Below, piece after piece: positions 43,247 through 52,195 of a stretch of DNA of 64,000 nt; the first letter of the stretch is position 1, and each line of letters opens with the position of its first letter. Source of the stretch: Mycolicibacterium rhodesiae NBB3 (GTDB lineage: Bacteria > Actinomycetota > Actinomycetes > Mycobacteriales > Mycobacteriaceae); contig NC_016604.1 of the NCBI RefSeq assembly GCF_000230895.2, positions 5,518,001 to 5,582,000 on the forward strand. The letters run 5' to 3'. The notes beneath the pieces are model-generated. The model was given only the letters and a program-made list of their open reading frames with translations, was not told where the DNA came from and did no database searches. Made by a program: the position numbers and the translations under genes.

Positions 43247-44089
43247 TTATTTCGCGGCGTGATCATGGTCTGTCCGCGCCCAGAAGTCGGTGAGCAAGCG
43301 CAGGACTCGCTCACGGTCGACCAGCAGGGGTGCGACGTGCCCGCCGCCTTCCACTTGCTCGACCTGACAGTTCGGGATGGCTGCACAGGTTTGGCGCGCC
43401 TCGTCGGGCTGCCAACCTACGGCGTCGTCACGCACCGACATCACCAGGGTCGGCACCGTGATACTCGGCAGCAGAGATGCCACACCAGCACGGTGAAGCA
43501 TCATCGACCGCATCGCGTGATACATGCCGTTCCGGTCGGCGTTACGAAAGGCCGCCATTGTCGTCTCAGCCTGCTCCGGTTGTGCGGCAATGGAATCGAC
43601 TCCGATAAGCGATTCGGCTAGCAGCTTGCCGACAAGGCCGGACCCTCCCATCAGCCGGTACATGGCCACCAGCGGCCAGCCCTTGGTCACCCGTTCCCTG
43701 ACGTTGAAGCCCTGAACCGGTGTGCCGATGGTCGTCAGCGTTCGCAGTCGGCTTCCCGTTGCAAGGCGGATACCGACGTGGCCGCCCCACGCGTTGCCGA
43801 CCCAGTCGACGGGCTCGACAAGCCCGAGACGATCGAGGGCCTGTTCAGCGGCGGTGACCACTTCGTCGAATGTGAAGTCCCGCAAGACCGACTCACTCTT
43901 ACCGTGCGACGGCCCGTCGATCGCGTACACCGTACGATCGCGCGCCAGCTCGTCGACCAGTGGACCCCACGACTGCGAATCGACGAAAAGGCTGTGCCAC
44001 AACACAACCGGCGGACCGGTACCGCTGCGCCGAACGTGTAACCGGCCGAGGTCAGTGCTGACGAAATCCGGGCGAGGGACGATCATCAC
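43247..44089 (-). CDS. Alpha/beta hydrolase-fold protein lacking the usual nucleophile
   Basis: This 280-residue alpha/beta hydrolase-fold protein has the oxyanion region LWHSLFVDSQSW, the strand DGPSHGKSES and a late histidine in VEGGGHVAPLL. At the nucleophile elbow the sequence is GNAWGG, with alanine 100 where serine, aspartate or cysteine is expected. I checked the codon as GCG. It may therefore be non-catalytic, use another residue, or serve as a binding protein. It is divergent from a MarR gene with a palindrome between them, so it is probably under MarR control. Confidence 0.8.
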   Translation of the reverse strand: MMIVPRPDFVSTDLGRLHVRRSGTGPPVVLWHSLFVDSQSWGPLVDELARDRTVYAIDGPSHGKSESVLRDFTFDEVVTAAEQALDRLGLVEPVDWVGNAWGGHVGIRLATGSRLRTLTTIGTPVQGFNVRERVTKGWPLVAMYRLMGGSGLVGKLLAESLIGVDSIAAQPEQAETTMAAFRNADRNGMYHAMRSMMLHRAGVASLLPSITVPTLVMSVRDDAVGWQPDEARQTCAAIPNCQVEQVEGGGHVAPLLVDRERVLRLLTDFWARTDHDHAAK

Positions 44090-44110
44090 GGTGCTCCATT
44101 TACTTCGGGA

Positions 44111-44124
44111 ACCGAAACTTCGGT
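44111..44124. promoter_or_regulatory. Probable MarR operator
   Basis: ACCGAA-AC-TTCGGT is an inverted repeat with 6-bp arms, midway between the divergent alpha/beta hydrolase-fold gene and the MarR gene. A further half-site, ACTTCGG, lies at 44102-44108. This is the classical position for a MarR autoregulatory site. Confidence 0.6.
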
Positions 44125-44146
44125 AACCGTAGTATCCTCACATCCT

Positions 44147-44611
44147 ATGGCTCCGTCAAGAGACCTGCCCACGGATCGCCTGGCGATCGGTCAACTGCTG
44201 GTCAGACTGTTGCGGGAGTTTCGCGACGACCTCGCTGTCCCCCGCGCCGATGCCGGCTACGGCGATGTCCGCGAGGTTCACTTCCAGATCTTCGGCAACA
44301 TCCGGATGGGCGGCATTCGGCTGACGGAACTCGCGGACCGCGCGCAGCTCAGCCTCGCCGCGGCCTCGGAGTTGGTGAACGACCTCGTCGACCTGGGATA
44401 CCTGACACGTCGGCCGGATCCGGCGGACGGCCGCGCCAAGCTGATCGACCTGACACAGCGGGGTCAGGCGCTGATGGCCGACGCCGGTGGTCGGGTCATC
44501 GATATCGAACGCCGGTGGTCGGCGGCCGTCGGAGAACGGAACTTCGCGCAGATGGTGCGCACGATGCAGCGGCTGCTCGACGAGCTTGACCCAAAGGACT
44601 CACGGAGCTAA
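44147..44611 (+). CDS. MarR family transcriptional regulator
   Basis: This 154-residue winged-helix regulator has the DNA-binding core IRLTELADRAQLSLAAASELVNDLVDLGYLTR, followed by the wing RPDPADGRAKLIDLTQRG. N- and C-terminal helices form the dimer interface. It very likely represses itself and the divergent alpha/beta hydrolase-fold gene through the palindrome between them. The inducer is unknown. Confidence 0.88.
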   Translation: MAPSRDLPTDRLAIGQLLVRLLREFRDDLAVPRADAGYGDVREVHFQIFGNIRMGGIRLTELADRAQLSLAAASELVNDLVDLGYLTRRPDPADGRAKLIDLTQRGQALMADAGGRVIDIERRWSAAVGERNFAQMVRTMQRLLDELDPKDSRS

Positions 44612-44642
44612 CTAGATCACGCGATTACGTTGCGCCGAAATA

Positions 44643-45278
44643 TCAGTGAGCGGCGGTGCGGCGGCGGCTCAACGCGTCACGCCAACCGCGATGCCGCCCG
44701 GTATCGCCCGCAGTGGGCTGGATCTCGGTGACTGCGTCGGAGTCGGAGAACACCGGCTGCGGTTGAGCGGGGGCGACGGCGGCGTCGACGTATTCGACAT
44801 CGCGCACACTACGGACAGATACGCGACCCAGCGCCGCAGCGCTCACGAACACGATCAGCGCGCCCAGCCCGGAGAAGTACGACAGCTCCAGCGCCAGTGC
44901 CTTGGTTTCGGTTGCTGCGACCGGTGCGCCGACGTCGCCGATCCCCAATAGTTCAGCGCAAGCGCGACCGACGACGAACCACGCGCCGGCGAGCACGCCC
45001 AGCCAGCCGCCCAGCATCGCAGTGGCGCGATTGCTCGAGGCGAGCAGCAGCAGACCGCCCACCACCGCAACCACACCTGGCAGCACCTGCAGCCACCCGC
45101 GCGCCTCGCTCCACGCCCACGCCCTGTCCGGGCTGAACGCGAAGTCGAACAGCGGCCCGATGAACGGGATGATCGCACCCCACGCACCGAGCAGAATCAG
45201 GACGAGACCGCTCATCGCGCCGCGACTGCGCTGCATCCGAAGGCGGCCACCACGGGTCCGAACTCGCGTATCAGTCAT
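44643..45278 (-). CDS. Membrane protein of unknown function
   Basis: This 211-residue protein has four membrane helices (about residues 20-45, 60-80, 87-108 and 130-153), a basic N-terminus and a polar C-terminal tail. I do not recognise a family. ATG at 45278 (MTDTRVRTRGG) is preferred over a longer frame that runs into the upstream control region of the carboxylic acid reductase. It is convergent with the MarR gene and divergent from car. Confidence 0.65.
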   Translation of the reverse strand: MTDTRVRTRGGRLRMQRSRGAMSGLVLILLGAWGAIIPFIGPLFDFAFSPDRAWAWSEARGWLQVLPGVVAVVGGLLLLASSNRATAMLGGWLGVLAGAWFVVGRACAELLGIGDVGAPVAATETKALALELSYFSGLGALIVFVSAAALGRVSVRSVRDVEYVDAAVAPAQPQPVFSDSDAVTEIQPTAGDTGRHRGWRDALSRRRTAAH

Positions 45279-45495
45279 GAGGCGGGGGTACCCGCGAGGC
45301 CGAGCCGATAATCCGCGGGCGGACTCACGGTCGGCTGTGATCACGCCCACTACATGGCAGCTGACCTGGTCATATGCCAATCCTCACAGCGAACTGGCAG
45401 GAACCAAACGGAATAGCTTTAGCTTCACTAACGATATTTCGAATAGGGCTCGCCGTAGCGCCCGCAAAGAATTTCAACTTTTTCAAAGGATTCCC

Positions 45496-48400
45496 ATGTC
45501 CGCTGATACCCGTGAAGAGCGCCTGGCGCGCCGCATCGCCGACTTGTACGAAAACGACCAGCAGTTCGCGGACGCACGACCCGACACCGCCATCTCCAGG
45601 GCGATAAGTGAACCCCAGCAGCCCCTCGCCGAAATCATCCGCGGAGCGATGGACGGCTACGCCGACCGTCCCGCGGTCGGCACCCGCGCGGTTGACTTCG
45701 TCACCGACCCCCAAACCGGCCGGACGACGGTGCGACTCCTTCCCCGGTTCGACACCATCACATACGGCGAGTTGTGGAACCGCGTCGAAGCTCTGGCAAG
45801 CGCACTGGCCACCGACGTAGATGCCGGTGACAGGATCGCCATCCTCGGATTCACCAGTGTCGACTACACCGTGGCTGATCTCGCGGCGTTCCGCCTCGGC
45901 GCCGTTTCCGTTCCGCTGCAGACGAGCGCACCGGTGACCCAGCTACGGCCGATCGTGACCGAAACCGAACCCACGGCAATAGCGTCAAGCGTCGATTTCC
46001 TCGACGACGCAGTCGATCTCGTCTTGACTGGGCACGCCCCGCGACGACTCGTCATGTTCGATATCCACCCCGAGGTCGACGACCACCGCGACGCGCTCGA
46101 GTCGGCCCGCGCACGACTGGCCGACGCAGGCAGCAGTGTCGCCATCGAGACCTTGGCAGACGCCGTCACGCGTGGAGGTGCCCTCCCATCCGCGCCGACC
46201 TACACCCCGAACGCCGACGCGCTGGCGCTACTCATCTATACCTCGGGCAGTACAGGGGCACCGAAGGGCGCGATCTACACCCGGTTCCTCGTCGGCCAGA
46301 CCTGGCGGCCGGCCAGCTGGGGCTGGAACGACAGCCCGGATCCATTCATCACGCTCAGCTTCATGCCGATGAGCCACGTCATGGGGCGCAGCGGCCTTTA
46401 CGCCACCCTCGCCCACGGCGGCACCGCGTACTTCGCCGCAAAGAGCGATCTGTCCACGCTGCTCGACGATTTGGCCCTGGTGCGGCCGACTCAACTGACG
46501 TTCGTGCCCCGCGTGTGGGACATGCTCGCTGCCGAGGCGCGGCGTGAGATCGAGGCCCGACTCTCCCCCGCCGCCGACGCTGACACCGAGGCGCAGGTGC
46601 GGGCCGAGGTGCGCACGCTGATGCTCGGGAACCGATATCTCACGGCGATGACCGGGTCCGCTCCGCTGTCCCCGGACCTCAGAGCGTGGGTCGAGGACTT
46701 CCTCGACATGCACCTCTCGGACGGGTACGGATCGACCGAGGCCGGCGGAGTGTTCCACGACGGCAAGGTGGTTCGCCCACCGGTGATCGACTACAAGCTC
46801 GTCGACGTGCCCGAGTTGGGCTACTTCCACACCGACCGGCCGCACCCCCGTGGCGAATTGCTGCTCAAGACGACCAACATGTTCCCGGGCTACTACAAGC
46901 GACCTGAGGTCACCGCCGAGGTGTTCGATGTCGAGGGCTTCTACAAGACCGGCGACATCGTCGCCGAGATCGGGCCGGATCAGTTGCAGTACCTGGACCG
47001 TCGCAACTTCGTCCTGAAACTGTCACAAGGCGAGTTCGTGACGGCATCGAAGATCGAGTCGGTGTTCGAGACCAGCCCACTGGTGCGGCAGATCTACATC
47101 TATGGCAACAGCGCCCGCTCCTACCTCCTGGCCGTGGTGGTCCCGACCGTCGAAGCGCTCGAAGCGCTAGACGGTGAGGCGCTACCCAAGGCGATCAACG
47201 AGTCGCTGCAGGATGTCGCGAAGACCGCGGGACTACAGTCCTTTGAAATTCCACGCGACTTCATCGTCGAGACAACACCTTTCACGCTGGAAAACGGATT
47301 GCTGACCGGCATCCGCAAGCTCGCGCGGCCAAAACTCAAGGAGTTCTACGGTCCCCGACTGGAAGAGCTGTACACCGAGATGGCCGACGGTCAGGCCGCA
47401 GAACTGCGTGAGCTCCGGCAGAACGGCGCCCAGCGACCGGTGGTCGAGACCATCAGCCGTGCTGCGGGAGCACTTCTGAGTGCCGCGACCGCCGACATCG
47501 GTCCCGAGGCTCACTTCACCGATCTCGGTGGCGACTCGCTGTCGGCGTTGACATTCGCGAATCTGCTGAAGGACATCTTCGATATCGATGTTCCGGTAGG
47601 CGTGATCGTCAGCCCGGCCAACGACATCCAGGCGCTCGCCGACTACGTCGAGACCGAACGCACAGGCAGTAAGCGGCCGACATTCGCCGCCGTTCACGGC
47701 CCCGATGCAACCGCAATCCATGCCGGTGATCTGACGCTGGACAAGTTCCTCGATGAGCAGACGGTGGCGGCTGCATCGTCGCTACCTGGCCCGGCGTCGG
47801 AGATCCGTACGGTATTGCTTACTGGCGCAACCGGATTCCTCGGTCGCTATTTGGCGCTCGAATGGCTCGAGCGGATGTCACTGGTCGGCGGCAAGGTGAT
47901 CTGCGTGGTGCGCGCCAAGGACGATGCGGCAGCCCGCCGGCGTCTCGACGCCACCTTCGACAGCGGTGATCCCGAGTTGCTCGAGCACTACCACAGCATG
48001 GCCGCCGACCACCTCGAGGTGCTGGCGGGCGACAAGGGCGACGCGGATCTCGGGCTCGACGCAGCGACCTGGCAGCGGCTGGCCGACACCGTCGACCTGA
48101 TCGTGGATCCCGCCGCCCTGGTCAACCACGTGCTTCCCTACGACCAGTTGTTCGGCCCCAATGTCGTGGGTACCGCGGAGCTGATCCGGATCGCACTGAC
48201 CACGAAGATCAAACCGTACATCTATGTGTCGACAGTTGGTGTGGGCGACCAGATCGATCCGCCCGCCTTCGTCGAGGATGCCGATGTGCGCGTGATGAGC
48301 GCGACGCGTCGGGTAAACGACACCTACGCCAATGGCTACGGCAACAGCAAGTGGGCCGGCGAGGTGCTACTGCGCGAAGCTCACGATCTCAGTGGTCTGC

Positions 48401-48996
48401 CGGTCGCTGTCTTCCGGTGCGACATGATCCTTGCGGAGCCCAGGTACGCCGGGCAACTAAACGTGCCCGACATGTTCACCCGACTCATGCTGAGCCTGGT
48501 GGCCACCGGAATCGCGCCCGGGTCGTTCTACGAACTGGATACCGCGGGCAACAAGCAGCGCGCCCACTACGACGGTCTGCCAGTCGATTTCATCGCCGAA
48601 GCGATCTCGATCCTTGGCGTGCACCACGCGGGAGCGTTCGAGACCTACCACGTGATGAACCCCTACGACGACGGGATCGGGCTCGACGAGTACGTCGACT
48701 GGTTGATCGAGGCCGGCTATGCGCTCGACCGGGTGCCCGACTATCGGCAGTGGCTGCAGCGGTTCGAGACCAGCATGCGGTCCCTACCGGACCGGCAGCG
48801 TCAGGCATCGCTGTTGCCGCTGCTCCACAATTATCAGCAGCCCTCGACGCCCATGCGCGGGTCGTTCGCACCGACCGACCGATTCCGCGCCGCGGTACAG
48901 GAAGCGAAAATCGGCCCAGACAAGGACATTCCGCATATCACAGCCGACATCATCGCCAAGTACATCACCGACCTGCAGTTGATCGGCCTGCTGTAG
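45496..48996 (+). CDS. car: Carboxylic acid reductase (FadD9/CAR)
   Basis: This 1166-residue three-domain enzyme reduces carboxylic acids to aldehydes using ATP and NADPH. The adenylation domain has YTSGSTGAPKG at residues 248-258 and GYGSTEAGG. The carrier domain has the phosphopantetheine attachment motif DLGGDSLSAL with serine 681. The reductase domain has the NADPH motif TGATGFLGR at 776-784 and the YGNSK pair (Tyr 948, Lys 952). ATG at 45496, behind AAAGGA, gives the family start. A phosphopantetheinyl transferase encoded elsewhere must activate it. It corresponds to Rv2590. Confidence 0.96.
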   Translation: MSADTREERLARRIADLYENDQQFADARPDTAISRAISEPQQPLAEIIRGAMDGYADRPAVGTRAVDFVTDPQTGRTTVRLLPRFDTITYGELWNRVEALASALATDVDAGDRIAILGFTSVDYTVADLAAFRLGAVSVPLQTSAPVTQLRPIVTETEPTAIASSVDFLDDAVDLVLTGHAPRRLVMFDIHPEVDDHRDALESARARLADAGSSVAIETLADAVTRGGALPSAPTYTPNADALALLIYTSGSTGAPKGAIYTRFLVGQTWRPASWGWNDSPDPFITLSFMPMSHVMGRSGLYATLAHGGTAYFAAKSDLSTLLDDLALVRPTQLTFVPRVWDMLAAEARREIEARLSPAADADTEAQVRAEVRTLMLGNRYLTAMTGSAPLSPDLRAWVEDFLDMHLSDGYGSTEAGGVFHDGKVVRPPVIDYKLVDVPELGYFHTDRPHPRGELLLKTTNMFPGYYKRPEVTAEVFDVEGFYKTGDIVAEIGPDQLQYLDRRNFVLKLSQGEFVTASKIESVFETSPLVRQIYIYGNSARSYLLAVVVPTVEALEALDGEALPKAINESLQDVAKTAGLQSFEIPRDFIVETTPFTLENGLLTGIRKLARPKLKEFYGPRLEELYTEMADGQAAELRELRQNGAQRPVVETISRAAGALLSAATADIGPEAHFTDLGGDSLSALTFANLLKDIFDIDVPVGVIVSPANDIQALADYVETERTGSKRPTFAAVHGPDATAIHAGDLTLDKFLDEQTVAAASSLPGPASEIRTVLLTGATGFLGRYLALEWLERMSLVGGKVICVVRAKDDAAARRRLDATFDSGDPELLEHYHSMAADHLEVLAGDKGDADLGLDAATWQRLADTVDLIVDPAALVNHVLPYDQLFGPNVVGTAELIRIALTTKIKPYIYVSTVGVGDQIDPPAFVEDADVRVMSATRRVNDTYANGYGNSKWAGEVLLREAHDLSGLPVAVFRCDMILAEPRYAGQLNVPDMFTRLMLSLVATGIAPGSFYELDTAGNKQRAHYDGLPVDFIAEAISILGVHHAGAFETYHVMNPYDDGIGLDEYVDWLIEAGYALDRVPDYRQWLQRFETSMRSLPDRQRQASLLPLLHNYQQPSTPMRGSFAPTDRFRAAVQEAKIGPDKDIPHITADIIAKYITDLQLIGLL

Positions 48997-49009
48997 GACA
49001 GCGCCATGC

Positions 49010-49038
49010 CGGGCTGGTGGTGCTATATCACCAGCCCG
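49010..49038. terminator. Hairpin between car and the convergent DUF1304 gene
   Basis: CGGGCTGGTG and CACCAGCCCG form a perfect 10-bp stem around a 9-nt loop, 14 nt after the car stop codon. The loop and one arm include the stop codon and last codons of the convergent membrane-protein gene. It has no U-tract. It could serve both directions. Confidence 0.6.
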
Positions 49039-49409
49039 ACGACCAGGAGCACGATGGCGATCAACGGCAGGATTCCCTGGGTGATTGCTGCGCGAGCCTT
49101 ATCGGGCGAGGAGATCAGCAGCACTAGCGCCGCAGCGAGCATCGACCCCGTGCCGGCGAAGACGAGTGCGAGGCCGACGTAGTTGTAACCGATTCCGCCG
49201 ATGACGATGCCGGTCACGGTGACGATGGCCAGAAACAGGTTGTAGAACCCCTGATTGAAGGCCATTTCCTTGGTGGCCAGCGCCTCGTCCTCGGTGATGC
49301 CGAAGGTGGCCCTGGTACGGGCTGAGGTCCACGTCAGAGACTCCATCACCCAGATGTAGACGTGCAGCAGAGCGGCCAGGCCGGCGAAGAAAAGTCCCGC
49401 GAATCCCAT
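49023..49409 (-). CDS. DUF1304 membrane protein
   Basis: This 128-residue protein has four membrane helices and the DUF1304 pattern: LHVYIWVMESLTW near the N-terminus and KEMAFNQGFYNLFLAIV in the middle. ATG at 49409 lies behind AGGAGGATCTGG. The same frame is open far upstream across ruvB, but that is coincidental. In M. tuberculosis this slot between car and ruvB holds a PE_PGRS gene instead. Function unknown. Confidence 0.85.
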   Translation of the reverse strand: MGFAGLFFAGLAALLHVYIWVMESLTWTSARTRATFGITEDEALATKEMAFNQGFYNLFLAIVTVTGIVIGGIGYNYVGLALVFAGTGSMLAAALVLLISSPDKARAAITQGILPLIAIVLLVVGLVI

Positions 49410-49420
49410 TCCAGATCCTC

Positions 49421-50479
49421 CTACTCGAACAAGCCGGGCTGTCCGAACCCCGTGGCTCCGGCCGGTGGCGTCATACCGAGGTGGGTCCAGGCCGCAGCTG
49501 TGGCGACGCGTCCGCGCGGCGTGCGCGCGATCATTCCGGCACGCACCAGGAAAGGCTCGCACACTTCCTCGACGGTGGTGGCTTCTTCGCCGACAGCGAC
49601 AGCCAGGGTGGACACCCCGACGGGTCCGCCGCCGAAACTGCGTGTGAGCGCTGACAATACGGCACGGTCGAGCCGGTCCAACCCGAGCTCGTCGACGTCG
49701 TAGACCGCCAGCGCAGACTTGGCGATATCGCGGGTGATGACACCGTCGGCGCGCACCTCGGCGAAGTCGCGCACGCGGCGCAACAGCCGGTTGGCGATCC
49801 GTGGCGTGCCCCGCGAGCGGCGGGCGACCTCGGCTCCGGCGTCGCTCTGCAGCTCGATGCCCAGGATGCCGGCCGAGCGGGTCAGCACCCGTTCCAGTTC
49901 GGCCGGCTCGTAGAAGTCCATATGGGCGGTGAAGCCGAACCTGTCGCGCAACGGGCCCGTCAGCGCCCCGGATCGGGTGGTGGCGCCGACGAGAGTGAAC
50001 GGGGCGACCTCGAGCGGAATCGACGTCGCGCCCGGACCCTTGCCCACGACGACGTCGACGCGGAAGTCCTCCATCGCGAGGTAGAGCATTTCCTCGGCGG
50101 GCCGGGCGATGCGGTGGATCTCGTCGATGAACAGCACATCGTGTTCGACGAGATTCGACAGCATCGCCGCGAGATCGCCTGCACGTTCCAGCGCGGGCCC
50201 TGATGTGACCCGCAGCGAGGTGCCCAGTTCGGCGGCGATGATCATCGCCAGCGACGTCTTGCCGAGGCCCGGCGGCCCGGACAACAGGATGTGATCCGGT
50301 GTGCCACCGCGGTTCTTGGCGCCCTCGAGAACCAGTTGCAGCTGCTCGCGAACGCGGGGTTGACCAATGAACTCCCCCAGCGACCGCGGCCGGAGGCTGG
50401 CGTCGATGTCCCCCTCGCCGACGGTCAGCGCCGGGGTGACCTCGCGGTCCTCGGGCGCCTCGTCCTCGAACCGGTTCAT
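49421..50479 (-). CDS. ruvB: Holliday junction branch-migration ATPase RuvB
   Basis: This 352-residue AAA+ motor drives Holliday junction branch migration with RuvA. It has RPRSLGEFIGQPRVREQL, Walker A GPPGLGKTS, Walker B VLFIDEIHR, sensor 1 GATTRSG and the C-terminal winged-helix with EPFLVRAGMIARTPRGRVAT. A short acidic N-terminal extension is typical of actinobacteria. The start overlaps the ruvA stop by ATGA. Confidence 0.97.
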   Translation of the reverse strand: MNRFEDEAPEDREVTPALTVGEGDIDASLRPRSLGEFIGQPRVREQLQLVLEGAKNRGGTPDHILLSGPPGLGKTSLAMIIAAELGTSLRVTSGPALERAGDLAAMLSNLVEHDVLFIDEIHRIARPAEEMLYLAMEDFRVDVVVGKGPGATSIPLEVAPFTLVGATTRSGALTGPLRDRFGFTAHMDFYEPAELERVLTRSAGILGIELQSDAGAEVARRSRGTPRIANRLLRRVRDFAEVRADGVITRDIAKSALAVYDVDELGLDRLDRAVLSALTRSFGGGPVGVSTLAVAVGEEATTVEEVCEPFLVRAGMIARTPRGRVATAAAWTHLGMTPPAGATGFGQPGLFE

Positions 50480-51060
50480 TTCTTACCGAGCATGGACAGG
50501 GCCGAGCGCAACGCCGTCGTCTGAGTGGCCTCGGGTTCGTTGGCGAGCACTTTGTCGGTGGCCTCTTCGGCCTGTTTGAGCGCAAAGCCAAGGCCGACAA
50601 GCGCTTCCACCACGGGGCCGCGCACGGAATGCCCACTGAACACGGCGCCACCGGACGGTGTGGCAACCATCTTGTCGCGCAGGCTCAACGCCATCAGCTC
50701 GGCGGTCTTCTTGCCGACCTTCGGAATCCGGGTCAGCGCGGTGATGTCGCCGTCGGCGATCGCGCGCCGAAGCGTCGGCCCGTCGTACATCGCCAACGCA
50801 CCGAGCGCGATGCTCGGTCCGATCCCGGACACCGCGAGGAGCGTGAGGAAGAGATTGCGGGCGTCGGCGTCCGAAAAGCCGTACAGCGTCATCGAATCCT
50901 CGCGCACGATCATCGCGGTGATGAGCCGGGCCTCGTTGCCGCGGTGCAGCGACGCCAGTGTGGACGGGGTCGCCATCACCTTGTATCCGACACCTGCGGC
51001 CTCGATGACGACGTGGTCGAGGGCGATGTCGAGAACTTCGCCGCGAACGGATGCGATCAT
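50476..51060 (-). CDS. ruvA: Holliday junction-binding protein RuvA
   Basis: This 194-residue tetrameric protein grips the junction and recruits RuvB. It starts MIASVRGEVLDIALDHVVIE, has the helix-hairpin-helix pair LLAVSGIGPSIALGAL and LTRIPKVGKKTAELMAL, and ends in the RuvB-binding domain (VVEALVGLGFALKQAEEATD). ATG at 51060 is the family start and overlaps the ruvC stop. The whole ruvCAB unit lies behind an SOS box. Confidence 0.96.
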   Translation of the reverse strand: MIASVRGEVLDIALDHVVIEAAGVGYKVMATPSTLASLHRGNEARLITAMIVREDSMTLYGFSDADARNLFLTLLAVSGIGPSIALGALAMYDGPTLRRAIADGDITALTRIPKVGKKTAELMALSLRDKMVATPSGGAVFSGHSVRGPVVEALVGLGFALKQAEEATDKVLANEPEATQTTALRSALSMLGKK

Positions 51061-51623
51061 CGTGCCGCCTTCGCTTTCGCCTTGATCGTGGCCTGGTACT
51101 TGCGTTTTTGCTCGGCGGCCATTGCCTCGGCGGCCGCCATGCGCGCGATCATCGGCGCCCGCCAACAGTGACAGATCGCAAGGGCCAGCGCGTCCGCCGC
51201 ATCGGCGGGCGTCGGCTTCGCCTGTAACGCAAGAATTTTGGTGACCATCGTCGTTACCTGCGTCTTGTCGGCCCGACCGTTACCCGTGACAGCGGCCTTG
51301 ACCTCGCTGGGAGTGTGGAAATGCACGTCGATGTTGCGCTTGGCGGCCGCGAGTGCGATGACACCGCCGGCCTGCGCGGTACCCATCGCCGTGTTCGCAT
51401 TCTGATTGGCGAACACCCGCTCGATGGCGATCACGTCGGGACGATGGGTGTCCATCCAGTACTCGACCGCGTCGCTGATCGTGAGCAGCCTGCGGTGCAG
51501 CGGCTCATCGGACGGCGTCCGGACCACGTCGACGTCCAGCGCGATGACCTGCCGTCCGGTGCCACCCTCGATGACGGACAGCCCGCACCGCGTCAACCCG
51601 GGGTCGACACCCATCACCCGCAC
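51057..51623 (-). CDS. ruvC: Holliday junction resolvase RuvC
   Basis: This 188-residue endonuclease cuts Holliday junctions. The acidic catalytic residues lie in GVDPGLTRCG, AIERVFANQN and the late PADAADALALAICH. A basic C-terminal tail (AAEQKRKYQATIKAKAKAAR) may bind DNA. The frame has three closely spaced starts (two GTG and one ATG); the first is used here. It is the promoter-proximal gene of ruvCAB. Confidence 0.96.
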   Translation of the reverse strand: MRVMGVDPGLTRCGLSVIEGGTGRQVIALDVDVVRTPSDEPLHRRLLTISDAVEYWMDTHRPDVIAIERVFANQNANTAMGTAQAGGVIALAAAKRNIDVHFHTPSEVKAAVTGNGRADKTQVTTMVTKILALQAKPTPADAADALALAICHCWRAPMIARMAAAEAMAAEQKRKYQATIKAKAKAAR

Positions 51624-51638
51624 GGGCCGCTCCTGTCT

Positions 51639-51654
51639 GTGAACACGTGTTCGA
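51639..51654. promoter_or_regulatory. LexA (SOS) box of ruvCAB
   Basis: Read towards ruvC, the site is TCGAAC-ACGT-GTTCAC. It matches the mycobacterial SOS consensus TCGAAC-N4-GTTCGA in all but the last two bases and lies 15 nt before the ruvC start. SOS control of ruvC is known in mycobacteria. Confidence 0.75.
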
Positions 51655-51704
51655 AGAGCTTAACGCCGACATGGGACACCGCAGGGTCCCGACACGCGCC
51701 GCAC

Positions 51705-52055
51705 TCAGTACACGATGGTTCCGGGTGGGAGTTCGGACTCGGGTCCGGATTGCGGTTCGGAATCAGGCTCGGAGTAGTCGCCCGCGGCGACCTCCTGTGC
51801 GATCGCTTCCATACGCAGCTTGGAGTTCTTCCAGCCGCGCACGCGTTCTTTTCCGACCCGCTCACCGTCGCGATTGATCGTGATCACCCAGCGCACCCCG
51901 CAGAACTTGCTCAGCAGCCAGAACGGCCACAGGATCATGAAAAGGACGCCGATGAGATCCCCGACCCAGCCCAAGAGATTTAGGAAGTCGGGGAATGACC
52001 ACCACCGTCTCTTGATCGACCAGACGGTGCCGTTGTGATCTGTGAGGACTGCCAC
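51705..52055 (-). CDS. Small membrane protein of unknown function
   Basis: This 116-residue protein has one or two tightly packed membrane segments (FLNLLGWVGDLIGVLFMILW, then PFWLLSKF), a basic middle (RDGERVGKERVRGWKNSK) and an acidic Ser/Pro-rich tail. No family is recognised. It stands alone upstream of ruvC and is divergent from the mechanosensitive channel gene. Confidence 0.7.
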   Translation of the reverse strand: MAVLTDHNGTVWSIKRRWWSFPDFLNLLGWVGDLIGVLFMILWPFWLLSKFCGVRWVITINRDGERVGKERVRGWKNSKLRMEAIAQEVAAGDYSEPDSEPQSGPESELPPGTIVY

Positions 52056-52195
52056 GGCGTTTTATTTTGCTTGCCGGAACGGGTATTACGCGACAGGAGG
52101 AGCGCGAAACGCGACGCGCCGATGTGACGACGTCCGTGCGCGGCGCTACCGTCGCCAAGAGACCCGACCCCGACCTGTGGAGCTGATCTCACCCG

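Noticed and set aside
49410..50666. Upstream extension of the DUF1304 frame across ruvB and ruvA
   Set aside because: The codons are an Arg/Pro/His-rich shadow of ruvB. A strong ribosome binding site and the family start are at 49409.
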